A stretch of DNA of 64,000 nucleotides. Origin: Prolixibacteraceae bacterium (GTDB lineage: Bacteria > Bacteroidota > Bacteroidia > Bacteroidales > Prolixibacteraceae). Position numbers and translations under genes: made by a program. The notes beneath the pieces are model-generated. The model was not told where the DNA came from, did not search any database, and was given only the letters and a program-made list of their open reading frames with translations. Location: the NCBI GenBank assembly GCA_028683385.1, contig JAQUIJ010000002.1, positions 62,001 to 126,000 on the forward strand. The letters run 5' to 3'. Within the stretch, counting starts at the first letter, position 1; each line of letters starts with the position of its first letter. Positions 54,718-62,878 of this stretch are shown in pieces.

Positions 54718-56337
54718 ATGAAAAAGCAAATACTAAGTAATAATAATTTACCCCTAAATCCCCTAAAGGGGACTTTGGCAACATACACATGTTTGAGATG
54801 CTTGCATCAGAAGCCCCTTCAGGAGTTTGGGGTGAAAAGCTCAACATTAAATCAGCTTCGTTATTTATTCCTGATAATCCTTTTCTCCGGATTCATTCAA
54901 ATTGCGAATGCCCAATCGGAAAAACTTAGCCTGAGTCTGGATGAAGTGGTACGAATTGCATCAAAGAGTTCACTCGATGCGTTCAGGTACAAAAATATGT
55001 ACCTGTCGAGTTACTGGGAGTACCGGTATTACAAGGCCGATAAGCTTCCAAGCCTGAGTATGAGCGCCACTCCACTCGATTTTAACCATTACCGGAAACG
55101 CGAATACAATTTCCAGACAAACGAAGATCAGTATGTTTTGCGCGACTATGTCAATTCTGATGTTGCACTGAGATTGAATCAAAATATAGGACTGACCGGA
55201 GGAAGCTTGTTTTTAAGTTCCGAATTAGGAATGGTAAAAAATATGGGAGGCGATAAGGTGACTTCTTATCAGGCAACACCGGTAAGTATTGGCTATTCGC
55301 AGTCGCTAAACGGATACAATGCTTTAAGATGGCAATCGAAAATTGAACCGGTAAAGTACAATAAGGCGAAGAAAAGTTTTATCCAATCGCAGGAAACTCT
55401 GTCCATGAAAAGCACTGCTATGTTTTTTGATTTGGTTGAGGCTCAGATTCAGTTGAAAATTGCGCAGAACAACATGTCGAATGCCGACACACTGTACAAG
55501 ATTGGGAAGGGTAGGTTTCAGGTTGGAACAGTTACCCAAGACGAACTTTTGAATCTGGAACTGAATCAATTAAATTCGCAACAGGCGTTAAACTCGGCAA
55601 AACTTGAAGTAACACGCGCCCAGTCGGGATTAAATTCGTACCTGATGATGGATAAAAAATCACAGATCGACTGCAAGGTTCCGTCTGAAATTCCTTCACT
55701 ACAAATCATGGCCGATCATGCTCTCGATCTGGCCTTAAAGAATAATCCTGAAATTCTGGATCAGGAGCAACAAATGCTTGAACAAGATCAGCAGGTTGCC
55801 CAGGCAAGGTCTGAAAGCGGATTAAACACCACCGTATTTGCAATGTATGGTCTCAATCAGTCGGCCGAAAATTTCGATAAAATATACGATCAACCTGATC
55901 AAAGTCAACGGGTGCAAGTAGGGTTCAATATTCCTTTGGTTGATTGGGGACGCCGAAAAGGAAAGCTTATGATGGCCGAATCAACTCGTGAAGTTGCCAA
56001 TGCCCGAATTAAACAATCGCGAATCGACTTCGAGCAAAATATTTTTCAATCGGTTATGGAGTTTAACCTTCAGGCCGAACAAGTTCGAAATGCAGCTAAA
56101 GCCGACACCGTAGCTCAAAAGGGTTATGACGTTACTTTTCAGCGTTTTTTAATCGGCAAAGTTGACGTGATCAAACTCAATATTGCCCGCAACGATCGTG
56201 AATCGGCCCGAAAAGCATACATCAATGCTGTTAAAACCTATTGGAGCTATTATTACCGGTTGCGAATGCTCACGCTTTTCGATTTCATAAAAAACGAGGA
56301 TCTTACTGCTGAATACGATAAAATTATTCAAAACTAA
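54718..56337 (+). CDS. TolC family outer-membrane efflux protein with in-frame repeat insertion near its N-terminus
   Basis: A 539-residue TolC-like protein. The mature part (from about residue 67) shows the helical-barrel and beta-barrel repeats: AQIQLKIAQNNMSNADTLYKIGKGRF, LNLELNQLNSQQALNSAKLEV and the C-terminal half with VGFNIPLVDWGRRKG. The signal peptide core is YLFLIILFSGFIQIANAQ (about 49-66). Upstream of it, residues 11-39 (starting LPLNPLKGTL and ending FGV) are encoded by a palindromic 84-bp element. A GTG at about codon 39 could give a normal-length signal peptide. Starts 11 bp after the permease; the second adaptor follows after 6 bp. Confidence 0.88.
   Translation: MKKQILSNNNLPLNPLKGTLATYTCLRCLHQKPLQEFGVKSSTLNQLRYLFLIILFSGFIQIANAQSEKLSLSLDEVVRIASKSSLDAFRYKNMYLSSYWEYRYYKADKLPSLSMSATPLDFNHYRKREYNFQTNEDQYVLRDYVNSDVALRLNQNIGLTGGSLFLSSELGMVKNMGGDKVTSYQATPVSIGYSQSLNGYNALRWQSKIEPVKYNKAKKSFIQSQETLSMKSTAMFFDLVEAQIQLKIAQNNMSNADTLYKIGKGRFQVGTVTQDELLNLELNQLNSQQALNSAKLEVTRAQSGLNSYLMMDKKSQIDCKVPSEIPSLQIMADHALDLALKNNPEILDQEQQMLEQDQQVAQARSESGLNTTVFAMYGLNQSAENFDKIYDQPDQSQRVQVGFNIPLVDWGRRKGKLMMAESTREVANARIKQSRIDFEQNIFQSVMEFNLQAEQVRNAAKADTVAQKGYDVTFQRFLIGKVDVIKLNIARNDRESARKAYINAVKTYWSYYYRLRMLTLFDFIKNEDLTAEYDKIIQN
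54750..54833. repeat. 84-bp palindromic element inside the TolC-like coding sequence
   Basis: Left end ACCCCTAAATCCCCTAAAGG continuing to GGACTT (54750-54775); right end 54811-54833, whose reverse complement starts ACCCCAAACTCC and ends GGGGCTT. The two ends are imperfect inverted repeats. 84 bp equals 28 codons, so the frame is kept. The ends also resemble the repeat at 28007-28066. Confidence 0.75.
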
Positions 56338-56343
56338 GCCGCT

Positions 56344-57597
56344 ATGTTAAAGAAAAGGAAATATCAGATTCTCCTTGTGGCATTAGCTGTAATCGGAATT
56401 GCTGCTTTGGTTTGGTTACAGGTCAAACCAGCCGATGGGAGATTTTATAAAGTAAAAAAAGGCAATCTGGAAGTGATTGTAACCAGCAAAGGCGAGGTCA
56501 AAGGCGATAAGTACACTGAAATAAACCTTCCGGCAGCTTTATGCAATCAGGAATTGAGAGTTTACCAACTCAAATTCATGGATGTTATTCTTGAAGGGAA
56601 GGCCGTCAAGAAAGGAGATTACATTGCCAAGTTGGACGAAAGTCAGTTTGCAACGATGATGCGTGACATCATGCAACAGAAAGAAAAGATGGATGCCGAT
56701 TTGCGAAACGCGGTGTTGGATAGTACGGTTACTTTATCGGGGAAAAGAGAGGCGGTAAGCAATGGGAAGCTCGATTTGGAATACCTGAAAATTGATTTGG
56801 ATCAGTCGAAATACGAATCGGAAGCCTACCAGCGTAAAACACGGTTGAGTTACCAAAAGGCTGAAAATGAAATTGGAAAACTCCGTAGAGATTATTTACT
56901 TGAACGGAACAGATTAAAGATTCAGGTAGGAAGATCCAAATCGAAGGTGACTGAATTTCAGGATAAAATAAATAAATACATGGAAGCGCTGGCATCAACA
57001 ACAATAAAAGCTCCGGAAGATGGAATTGTAATGTTTGCCAAAGACTGGATGGGTAAAACCTATGGAAAAGATTCGGAAATAAACATATGGAACCCTTTGG
57101 TAGCCACTTTACCCGATATGTCGGTTGCGATAAGCGAAACCTACATCAGGGAAATTGATATTTCGAAAGTGCAACTCAACGACAGTGTTCGAATTACGAT
57201 TGACGCCTTGCCTGATAAGGTTTTCTTTGGAAAGGTGATCAAAATAGCTACCATCGGTGAAGATCACAAAGATTTTGACATGAAAGCATTCAAGGTGGTT
57301 GTCAGGTTCGAGAAGTCGGATAAAGACATGAAACCGGGAATGACTGTTAATAACGACATCATCGTTGCTTCGTACAAGGACAAATTGTTGGTGCCATTAA
57401 AAGCTGTGTTCTCAAAAAACGGGAAGCAAATTGTTTACCTGAAACGGGGCGGGAGTATTACTGAGCAGGAAATTCAATTGGTTGCTGAAAATGAGCAATA
57501 TGGCGTGGTTGAGAACGAGATTCAGGAAGGCGATGTTGTTTTGCTTTATCAACCCGAGAAGTTTAAAGTTGAGGTCGAAAAGGTGGCGAGTAAGTAA
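56344..57597 (+). CDS. Efflux periplasmic adaptor (HlyD-like), second copy
   Basis: A 417-residue membrane-fusion protein paralogous to the product of 51936. N-terminal TM anchor (about 6-25, YQILLVALAVIGIAALVWLQV), an alpha-hairpin with heptads between about 105 and 210, and a beta-barrel domain with ISETYIREIDISKVQLNDSVRITIDALPDK. Last gene of the compact adaptor-permease-TolC-adaptor operon. Two adaptors for one permease may form a mixed ring or be alternative partners; inference only. Confidence 0.87.
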   Translation: MLKKRKYQILLVALAVIGIAALVWLQVKPADGRFYKVKKGNLEVIVTSKGEVKGDKYTEINLPAALCNQELRVYQLKFMDVILEGKAVKKGDYIAKLDESQFATMMRDIMQQKEKMDADLRNAVLDSTVTLSGKREAVSNGKLDLEYLKIDLDQSKYESEAYQRKTRLSYQKAENEIGKLRRDYLLERNRLKIQVGRSKSKVTEFQDKINKYMEALASTTIKAPEDGIVMFAKDWMGKTYGKDSEINIWNPLVATLPDMSVAISETYIREIDISKVQLNDSVRITIDALPDKVFFGKVIKIATIGEDHKDFDMKAFKVVVRFEKSDKDMKPGMTVNNDIIVASYKDKLLVPLKAVFSKNGKQIVYLKRGGSITEQEIQLVAENEQYGVVENEIQEGDVVLLYQPEKFKVEVEKVASK

Positions 57598-57646
57598 CGA
57601 TTTTTCAATCATCAATTCTTTTCATTAACAATTCTTTGGAATTTGC

Positions 57647-57679
57647 ATTGGAGTGGTGTTGCTGGTTTTTGTACATTTG
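57647..57679 (+). promoter_or_regulatory. Promoter of the DUF5916 gene
   Basis: ATTG (57647-57650), 21-bp spacer, TACATTTG (57672-57679), close to TTTG-N19-21-TAnnTTTG. The ATG follows at 57711. Confidence 0.6.
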
Positions 57680-57710
57680 ACAGATTTTAACCTGAACCTA
57701 AACCTGTTTT

Positions 57711-59894
57711 ATGAAATTGTGCTTATTTGGCCTGTTCATATTCCTGAACTTGCTTTCCTATTCATCCTCAAAAAATCACCCAACTCTTCGTGGATCAAAA
57801 ACTGATCCAGTAGTCAATAAAAAGAATAGCGATTATATTCTACATGTAAAGAAGGCTACCGAACCCATTAAGATTGATGGTTTGATCAGCGAACCAGACT
57901 GGAATATGGCCGAAAAAGCAACTAATTTTCGCTTGGTTCTTCCTGTCGATTCGGGGTTTGCAAAATCCCCGTCAGAAGTGGTAATGACTTATGACGACAA
58001 AGCTTTTTATTTGGGTATAACTTTTTTCGATACCATTCCCGGGAAACGGATTATGGAATCCTTCCGAAGAGATTTTGTTTTTGGGAATAACGACAATGTA
58101 CTGGTCTTCTTCGATACGTTTTTAGATCAAACCAATGGTTTTTCGTTTGGGGCATCAGTTTCAGGAGCTAAATGGGATGGAACCCAATCGAACGGCGCTG
58201 CTGTGAATCTGAACTGGGATTGTAAATGGGAATCAAAGACGAAGCAATATCCTGATCGTTGGGTGACCGAAATGCGAATACCATTTCGTTCGGTAAGGTT
58301 TAAATCGGGAGCGGATAAGTGGGGCGTAAACTTTAGTAGGCTCGATCTGAAAACCAATGAAAAATCTTCGTGGGCGCCGGTTCCCCGACAGTTTGCCACA
58401 GCTAGTTTGGCCTACGCCGGTGTGTTGCAATGGGATAAGCCACTTCCCAAATCAAAAATGATGTTTTCCGTCATTCCATATATTTTTGGTAGTGCGGCTA
58501 AAAATTTTGAGGCTGGAACAAATACGACTTACCGGAAAGATTTTGGTTTTGATGCCAAACTTGGTTTAAGCACTTCAATGAATCTGGACTTAACCTACAA
58601 CCCCGATTTTTCGCAGGCAGAGGTCGATCAGCAGGTGACTAACCTCGATCGTTTCGAACTGTTTTTTCCTGAAAAGCGACAGTTCTTTCTTGAAAACAGC
58701 GACTTGTTTTCGAATTACGGGTTGACTACTGTTACGCCTTTCTTTTCGCGACGTATTGGGTTGGATGCCCCGGTTTTGGCTGGTGCAAGGTTAAGCGGTA
58801 AACTTGGAAACAATTGGCGGTTGGGATTTTTAGATATGCAAACCGAAAAAACAGACAATCAATTGTCAAGAAATTTCATGGTTGCTGCGCTTCAGCGTAA
58901 GATGTTTTCTCGTTCAAATATCGGGTTGATATTGGTTAACAAAGAGTACATGGACGAACCATTAACGCAAAATTTTAATCGCGTGGCAGGAATCGATTAC
59001 AATTTGGCCAGCAGTAATAATGCATGGAGCGGAAAGTTGTTTTATCACCGTTCATTTAGTCCTGAAAATCCCGGAAAGCAATTTGCAGAGGGGGCCTCGT
59101 TAATTTATAACACGCGAAGAATTCATGCAGGTATGACCCAGGCAAGCGTCGGTGAAAATTATCAGGCAGAAACTGGGTATGTTCGTAGGAATGGCTACAG
59201 TATGCTCAGCCCTGAATTTAGCTTGTTGTGGGTTCCAAATAAGAAAGTGGTTAGTCATGGAATCGTTTCTACAGCTAATTATTATTTTGATCCCCATTAC
59301 AATCAGTTGGATCATGAAATTTCGCTGATGTATAAATTTGAATTTAGCAGTCGCGCTATTGTTGATGCAGGAATCAAGGATTACTATATTCTCCTAAGTC
59401 AGGATTTTGATCCAACGCATATGAATTCTGCGGTTCTGGCTAAAGGAACCAATTATTCCTATCAGGTTGGATTTATTGATTATCTTTCTGATACACGATC
59501 ACTGTTCAATTATGCTGCAACGATTTCAGCGGGAAGTTTCTACAATGGAAATATTGCCTCATTTTCAGGACATGCTACTTACCGTTACCAGCCCTATCTC
59601 AACATGACGCTGAACTTCTCCTATACCGACATCAATCTTCCGGGATCTTTTGAACGTGCACGGTTTTGGTTGTTGGGGCCTAAATTGGATCTGACGCTTA
59701 GTGATAAGGTTTTCTTTTCATCCTTTGTTCAGTATAACGAGCAAATCGATAATATGAATATCAACCTGAGGTTTCAGTGGCGGTATAAGCCGGTTTCCGA
59801 TTTGTTTATTGTGTACACCGACAACTATTATACCGGCAACTGGAGTCCCCGAAACCGGGCATTGGTGCTGAAGTTGAGTTATTGGTTTAATTAA
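57711..59894 (+). CDS. DUF5916 protein with CBM9-like N-terminal domain
   Basis: A 727-residue secreted protein. Signal peptide MKLCLFGLFIFLNLLSYSSS. A carbohydrate-binding family 9-like domain lies at about 45-225 (IKIDGLISEPDWNMAEKATNF, PSEVVMTYDDKAFYLGITFFD, WVTEMRIPFRSVRF). The rest (about 235-727) is the DUF5916 region with LDLTYNPDFSQAEVDQQVTN, PEKRQFFLENSDLF and a C-terminus of alternating strands ending VLKLSYWFN, consistent with an outer-membrane beta barrel. Function unknown. It sits behind the efflux operon but has its own promoter-like site. Confidence 0.88.
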   Translation: MKLCLFGLFIFLNLLSYSSSKNHPTLRGSKTDPVVNKKNSDYILHVKKATEPIKIDGLISEPDWNMAEKATNFRLVLPVDSGFAKSPSEVVMTYDDKAFYLGITFFDTIPGKRIMESFRRDFVFGNNDNVLVFFDTFLDQTNGFSFGASVSGAKWDGTQSNGAAVNLNWDCKWESKTKQYPDRWVTEMRIPFRSVRFKSGADKWGVNFSRLDLKTNEKSSWAPVPRQFATASLAYAGVLQWDKPLPKSKMMFSVIPYIFGSAAKNFEAGTNTTYRKDFGFDAKLGLSTSMNLDLTYNPDFSQAEVDQQVTNLDRFELFFPEKRQFFLENSDLFSNYGLTTVTPFFSRRIGLDAPVLAGARLSGKLGNNWRLGFLDMQTEKTDNQLSRNFMVAALQRKMFSRSNIGLILVNKEYMDEPLTQNFNRVAGIDYNLASSNNAWSGKLFYHRSFSPENPGKQFAEGASLIYNTRRIHAGMTQASVGENYQAETGYVRRNGYSMLSPEFSLLWVPNKKVVSHGIVSTANYYFDPHYNQLDHEISLMYKFEFSSRAIVDAGIKDYYILLSQDFDPTHMNSAVLAKGTNYSYQVGFIDYLSDTRSLFNYAATISAGSFYNGNIASFSGHATYRYQPYLNMTLNFSYTDINLPGSFERARFWLLGPKLDLTLSDKVFFSSFVQYNEQIDNMNINLRFQWRYKPVSDLFIVYTDNYYTGNWSPRNRALVLKLSYWFN

Positions 59895-60037
59895 AGGAGT
59901 GTTCAGTATTCAGTCGCAATTGGCAAAGCGATCTCTAATTATTAAAGTTGGTGACAGAATTTTCTTCAGCTGACCAAAATCAACTTTTACCTAATAGATA
60001 TGCTTCCATTTACGGATATATGCTTATTCTGATAATT

Positions 60038-60526
60038 TTACTGCTCAATGGCTTTTAAGTAACAATTATGGGATAATCTAAATTTTCGGGCGCCTGCAAG
60101 TCTTAATCCAGCTTTGGTTATGCCAACAAATAAAATACCAATAATACCTGCTCCTGGGTCTCCTTCAACAATGAAATCCAGTAACCCAAAGGCTGCAATT
60201 GGAGAAGCAATCACAGCGGTAATTACTCCAAAAACTTTATCGTCAGTATGATCATAAACTTTGCCCTGTATCCAGGAGATATCATCAAAAAGTATGGTAT
60301 CTTTCTGATTCAACACTACAAATTTATAAGAGAAGGTATAGTCTTTAGAACAATATCTTTCACCGACCCTAGTCTTTATTTTCAATAAACTGTTAGGCTT
60401 GAAAACAAATTCTTTTTTGGAATCTAGTGATTGTTTTTCAACACACAACGCCAAGTGTGAGGAGCTGTTTGACTGACAAAGAGCATTTAGTGAAATAAAT
60501 GCAACGAGTACTAAAATGAGTTTCAT
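60038..60526 (-). CDS. Small secreted protein of unknown function
   Basis: A 162-residue protein. Signal peptide MKLILVLVAFISLNALCQS, chosen as start because the longer frame upstream begins in non-signal sequence. An N-terminal beta-rich region (LKIKTRVGERYCSKDYTFSYKF, VVLNQKDTILFDDISWIQGKVYD) and a hydrophobic glycine-rich stretch (VFGVITAVIASPIAAFGLLD ... GIIGILFVGITKAGLRLAG) that could be membrane-embedded. I do not recognise a family. The flanking 59895-60037 and 60527-60809 stretches hold no gene or clear terminator. Confidence 0.55.
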   Translation of the reverse strand: MKLILVLVAFISLNALCQSNSSSHLALCVEKQSLDSKKEFVFKPNSLLKIKTRVGERYCSKDYTFSYKFVVLNQKDTILFDDISWIQGKVYDHTDDKVFGVITAVIASPIAAFGLLDFIVEGDPGAGIIGILFVGITKAGLRLAGARKFRLSHNCYLKAIEQ

Positions 60527-60809
60527 GATTAGTGATTTTTGGTGGGATGTATTTATCGGATCATAGATACTCACTTCTTCATGTTCAGTATTTTTTTGAA
60601 ATTCAATAATACTAAGGTTATAATCCTATAACCCGAATAAATGCTGAAATGAAGTTTATTCAGCTAATAAAGAGTACGTTTCAATGTATATTCAGATTAT
60701 ATAAATATACAAAATACAAGGTTTAAATCCAACAATTGTATTCCAATTAAAGGGTAGAAGGGCTTGAGGTACAGTAGTCTAACCCCAGAAATATTAATTG
60801 TTTAACTAA

Positions 60810-61580
60810 TCAGAATTTTTCAAAAACTCCAAGTCCAAATAGCGCAAAATCATATTTAATGGGATCTTCCGCATCGAATTCCCGAAGTTTTGAAGTGATT
60901 TCTTCGACTGCACGCCAGTCGTTTTGGGTGCGGGTAAGCAAGCCAAGTTTACGGGCAACATTACCGGTATGAACATCCAATGGCAACATGAGCGCCGATG
61001 CCGGTATTTGCTTCCAAAGCCCAAAATCAACTCCAGTCTTGTCCGATCTGATCATCCATCGCAAATACATATTTAGCCGTTTTGCTGCCGCCCCCTTTTC
61101 AATATTCGAAACATGTTTTTCGGTTCGCTGTTCATGCTCGAGTTCAAAAAATACTTTTCTGAAATGAATAAATGAGCCGAAGATGGTCTTTTCATTTCTG
61201 AATCCATCGGTAAATACCTGTTCCAATCCGCCGTGATTCTGGTAAATGTTTTTCAAAGATTTCAGGAAATAAATGCAGTCTGTGCTATTGAATGTGCGAT
61301 GTTTGAAGTCTCGAAAAATATCCCATTCGTCTTCCGAAGTATTCAGCAGAAATTCAATAGGATCATTGTTCATCAAGGCTATTAGTTTCAGCGAATTTCG
61401 GATGATTGTTGGGCGTTGGCCCCAAGCCAGAGTAGCCGAAAGGAATCCGGCAATTTCGATGTTTTCTTTGGTGGTGAAAAGCGCAGGGATCTGAATTGGG
61501 TCGGTTTCAATAAAAGTTGAATGGTTAAATTCGATAACCTTCTGATCTAAAAATAATTTGATGTCTTCGGTCAAATCCAT
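60810..61580 (-). CDS. TIGR02757 family protein
   Basis: A 256-residue cytoplasmic protein of the TIGR02757 (DUF2400) family, common in Bacteroidota. Seen: AGFLSATLAWGQRPTIIRNS, RTFNSTDCIYFLKSLKNIY, KRLNMYLRWMIRSDKTGVDFG, LDVHTGNVARKLGL and a final FALFGLGV. The pattern (LxVHT...LGL, YDFALFGLG) recalls helix-hairpin-helix DNA glycosylase folds, but activity is unproven. Its ATG overlaps closely with the end of the LolD-like gene (TGA at 61586-61588, 5 bp gap), so translation is coupled. Confidence 0.88.
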   Translation of the reverse strand: MDLTEDIKLFLDQKVIEFNHSTFIETDPIQIPALFTTKENIEIAGFLSATLAWGQRPTIIRNSLKLIALMNNDPIEFLLNTSEDEWDIFRDFKHRTFNSTDCIYFLKSLKNIYQNHGGLEQVFTDGFRNEKTIFGSFIHFRKVFFELEHEQRTEKHVSNIEKGAAAKRLNMYLRWMIRSDKTGVDFGLWKQIPASALMLPLDVHTGNVARKLGLLTRTQNDWRAVEEITSKLREFDAEDPIKYDFALFGLGVFEKF

Positions 61581-61585
61581 CACTT

Positions 61586-62239
61586 TCAGGATTCGATAAG
61601 CCCGTCTTTCATTCGGATAATTGCATCGCTTTGGGCGGCGAAACTCTCGTCGTGGGTCACAATCACCAGTGTTTGTTTAAACTTATCGCGAAGTGTAAAA
61701 AATAGTTCGTGAAGATCTTCCCTGTTTTTAGTATCCAGATTTCCTGAAGGTTCATCGGCCAGAATTATGGCCGGGTTGTTGATCAGCGCGCGTGCCACCG
61801 CAACGCGTTGCCTTTCTCCTCCAGAAAGCTCGCCGGGTTTATGATTCAAGCGGTGTGATAAACCCAGGAAATCAAGGTATTCCTTGGCTTTTTGTTCGGC
61901 TTCTTTTTTCGAAGTTTTGGCAATAAAGGCCGGAATACAAACATTTTCGAGCGCAGAGAATTCGGGCAGTAAGTAGTGAAACTGAAAAACAAAACCAATC
62001 TGACGATTTCTGAAATCGGACAGTTGGCGCTCGTTCATAATTGAAATGTTTTGCCCGTTGATAATTACATTCCCAGCAGCAGGTTGGCTTAAAGTTCCAA
62101 TAATCTGCAAAAGAGTGGTTTTACCAGCTCCGCTTGGTCCTACAATCGAATAGAGTTTTCCCGCCGGAACCACCAGATCAATTCCCTTCAGAACCTGAAG
62201 ATCACCAAACGACTTTGTTATTTTTTCGACTTTGATCAA
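61586..62239 (-). CDS. LolD-like ABC transporter ATP-binding protein
   Basis: A 217-residue ABC ATPase of the MacB/LolD family. Walker A is GPSGAGKTT (34-42), the signature is [15 protein letters not shown], Walker B is [12 protein letters not shown], and the H-loop is VIVTHDE. These ATPases drive LolCE lipoprotein release or MacB-type efflux permeases. No permease is adjacent; the orphan MacB-type permease at 53354 lacks an ATPase, which makes a pairing conceivable, but that is inference. It sits in a tight minus-strand cluster with tatA (62 bp upstream) and TIGR02757. Confidence 0.92.
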   Translation of the reverse strand: MIKVEKITKSFGDLQVLKGIDLVVPAGKLYSIVGPSGAGKTTLLQIIGTLSQPAAGNVIINGQNISIMNERQLSDFRNRQIGFVFQFHYLLPEFSALENVCIPAFIAKTSKKEAEQKAKEYLDFLGLSHRLNHKPGELSGGERQRVAVARALINNPAIILADEPSGNLDTKNREDLHELFFTLRDKFKQTLVIVTHDESFAAQSDAIIRMKDGLIES

Positions 62240-62301
62240 TCGCTGAATGATTTAGAATGATTGGGTTGAGGTAAAATAATGTTCTGAAGTTGGATTGTAA
62301 A

Positions 62302-62703
62302 CTATATCTGAGCTCCGTTATCAATTGAATTTGCCATGGTTTCGGCTCCTTTGTTGACATCGTTTTTTACTTCCGACACTTCTTTTTCGATCACACTGGT
62401 GTGTTCTTTAACGCCTTCCTTAATGGTACTTGTGGTCTCTTTTATTCCATCCTGAATGTCACTGGTGTGTTTCTTTATTCCATCCTGAATGTCGCTTTTG
62501 ATGTTTCTAACAGTCGATCGAATATCACTGATTTCATCGCCAAGTCCACCGCCGCTTTCGTTGAGTTCACGTTTAATCTCATTGGTCGCTTTCTGGAATT
62601 CTCTCATGGCCTTGCCCAGCGTTCTGGCAATGTCAGGAATGGCTTTAGCTCCAAAAAGCATCAGAAAAACAAAAATGATTAGTACTATCTCGCCTCCACC
62701 CAT
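62302..62703 (-). CDS. tatA: Sec-independent translocase subunit TatA with 11-residue repeat tail
   Basis: A 133-residue TatA. N-terminal TM helix MGGGEIVLIIFVFLMLFGAKAIPDIART, hinge FGAKAIPD, and amphipathic helix LGKAMREFQKATNEIKRELNE. The start is placed at the ATG directly before the TM helix, 14 codons inside a longer frame. The C-terminal tail is unusual: 11-residue repeats SDIQDGIKKHT, SDIQDGIKETT, STIKEGVKEHT, SVIEKEVSEVK, giving a helical, charged extension. TatA forms the protein-conducting part of the Tat system, which would export the Tat-signal oxidoreductase at 3354. Confidence 0.92.
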   Translation of the reverse strand: MGGGEIVLIIFVFLMLFGAKAIPDIARTLGKAMREFQKATNEIKRELNESGGGLGDEISDIRSTVRNIKSDIQDGIKKHTSDIQDGIKETTSTIKEGVKEHTSVIEKEVSEVKNDVNKGAETMANSIDNGAQI

Positions 62704-62802
62704 AAATGATGTATTAATTAGTTGGTCAAAAAATAATCTGAGCAAATATACAAACTAGTTAAGGATAACGCCAATGGATGAATGAATAAGTTTGACCTAT
62801 CT

Positions 62803-62855
62803 GTAAAAAGAAGCAGGAATTCCATTGATCAATCGACCAATGAAATCCCTGCTTC
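62803..62855 (-). terminator. Terminator of secDF
   Basis: GAAGCAGG (62810-62817) pairs with CCTGCTTC (62848-62855), with further imperfect pairing inward (AATTCCATTG region). The minus strand ends in CTTTTTACAG. Confidence 0.75.
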
Positions 62856-62878
62856 AGGATTATTTTATTTGTATGGAA

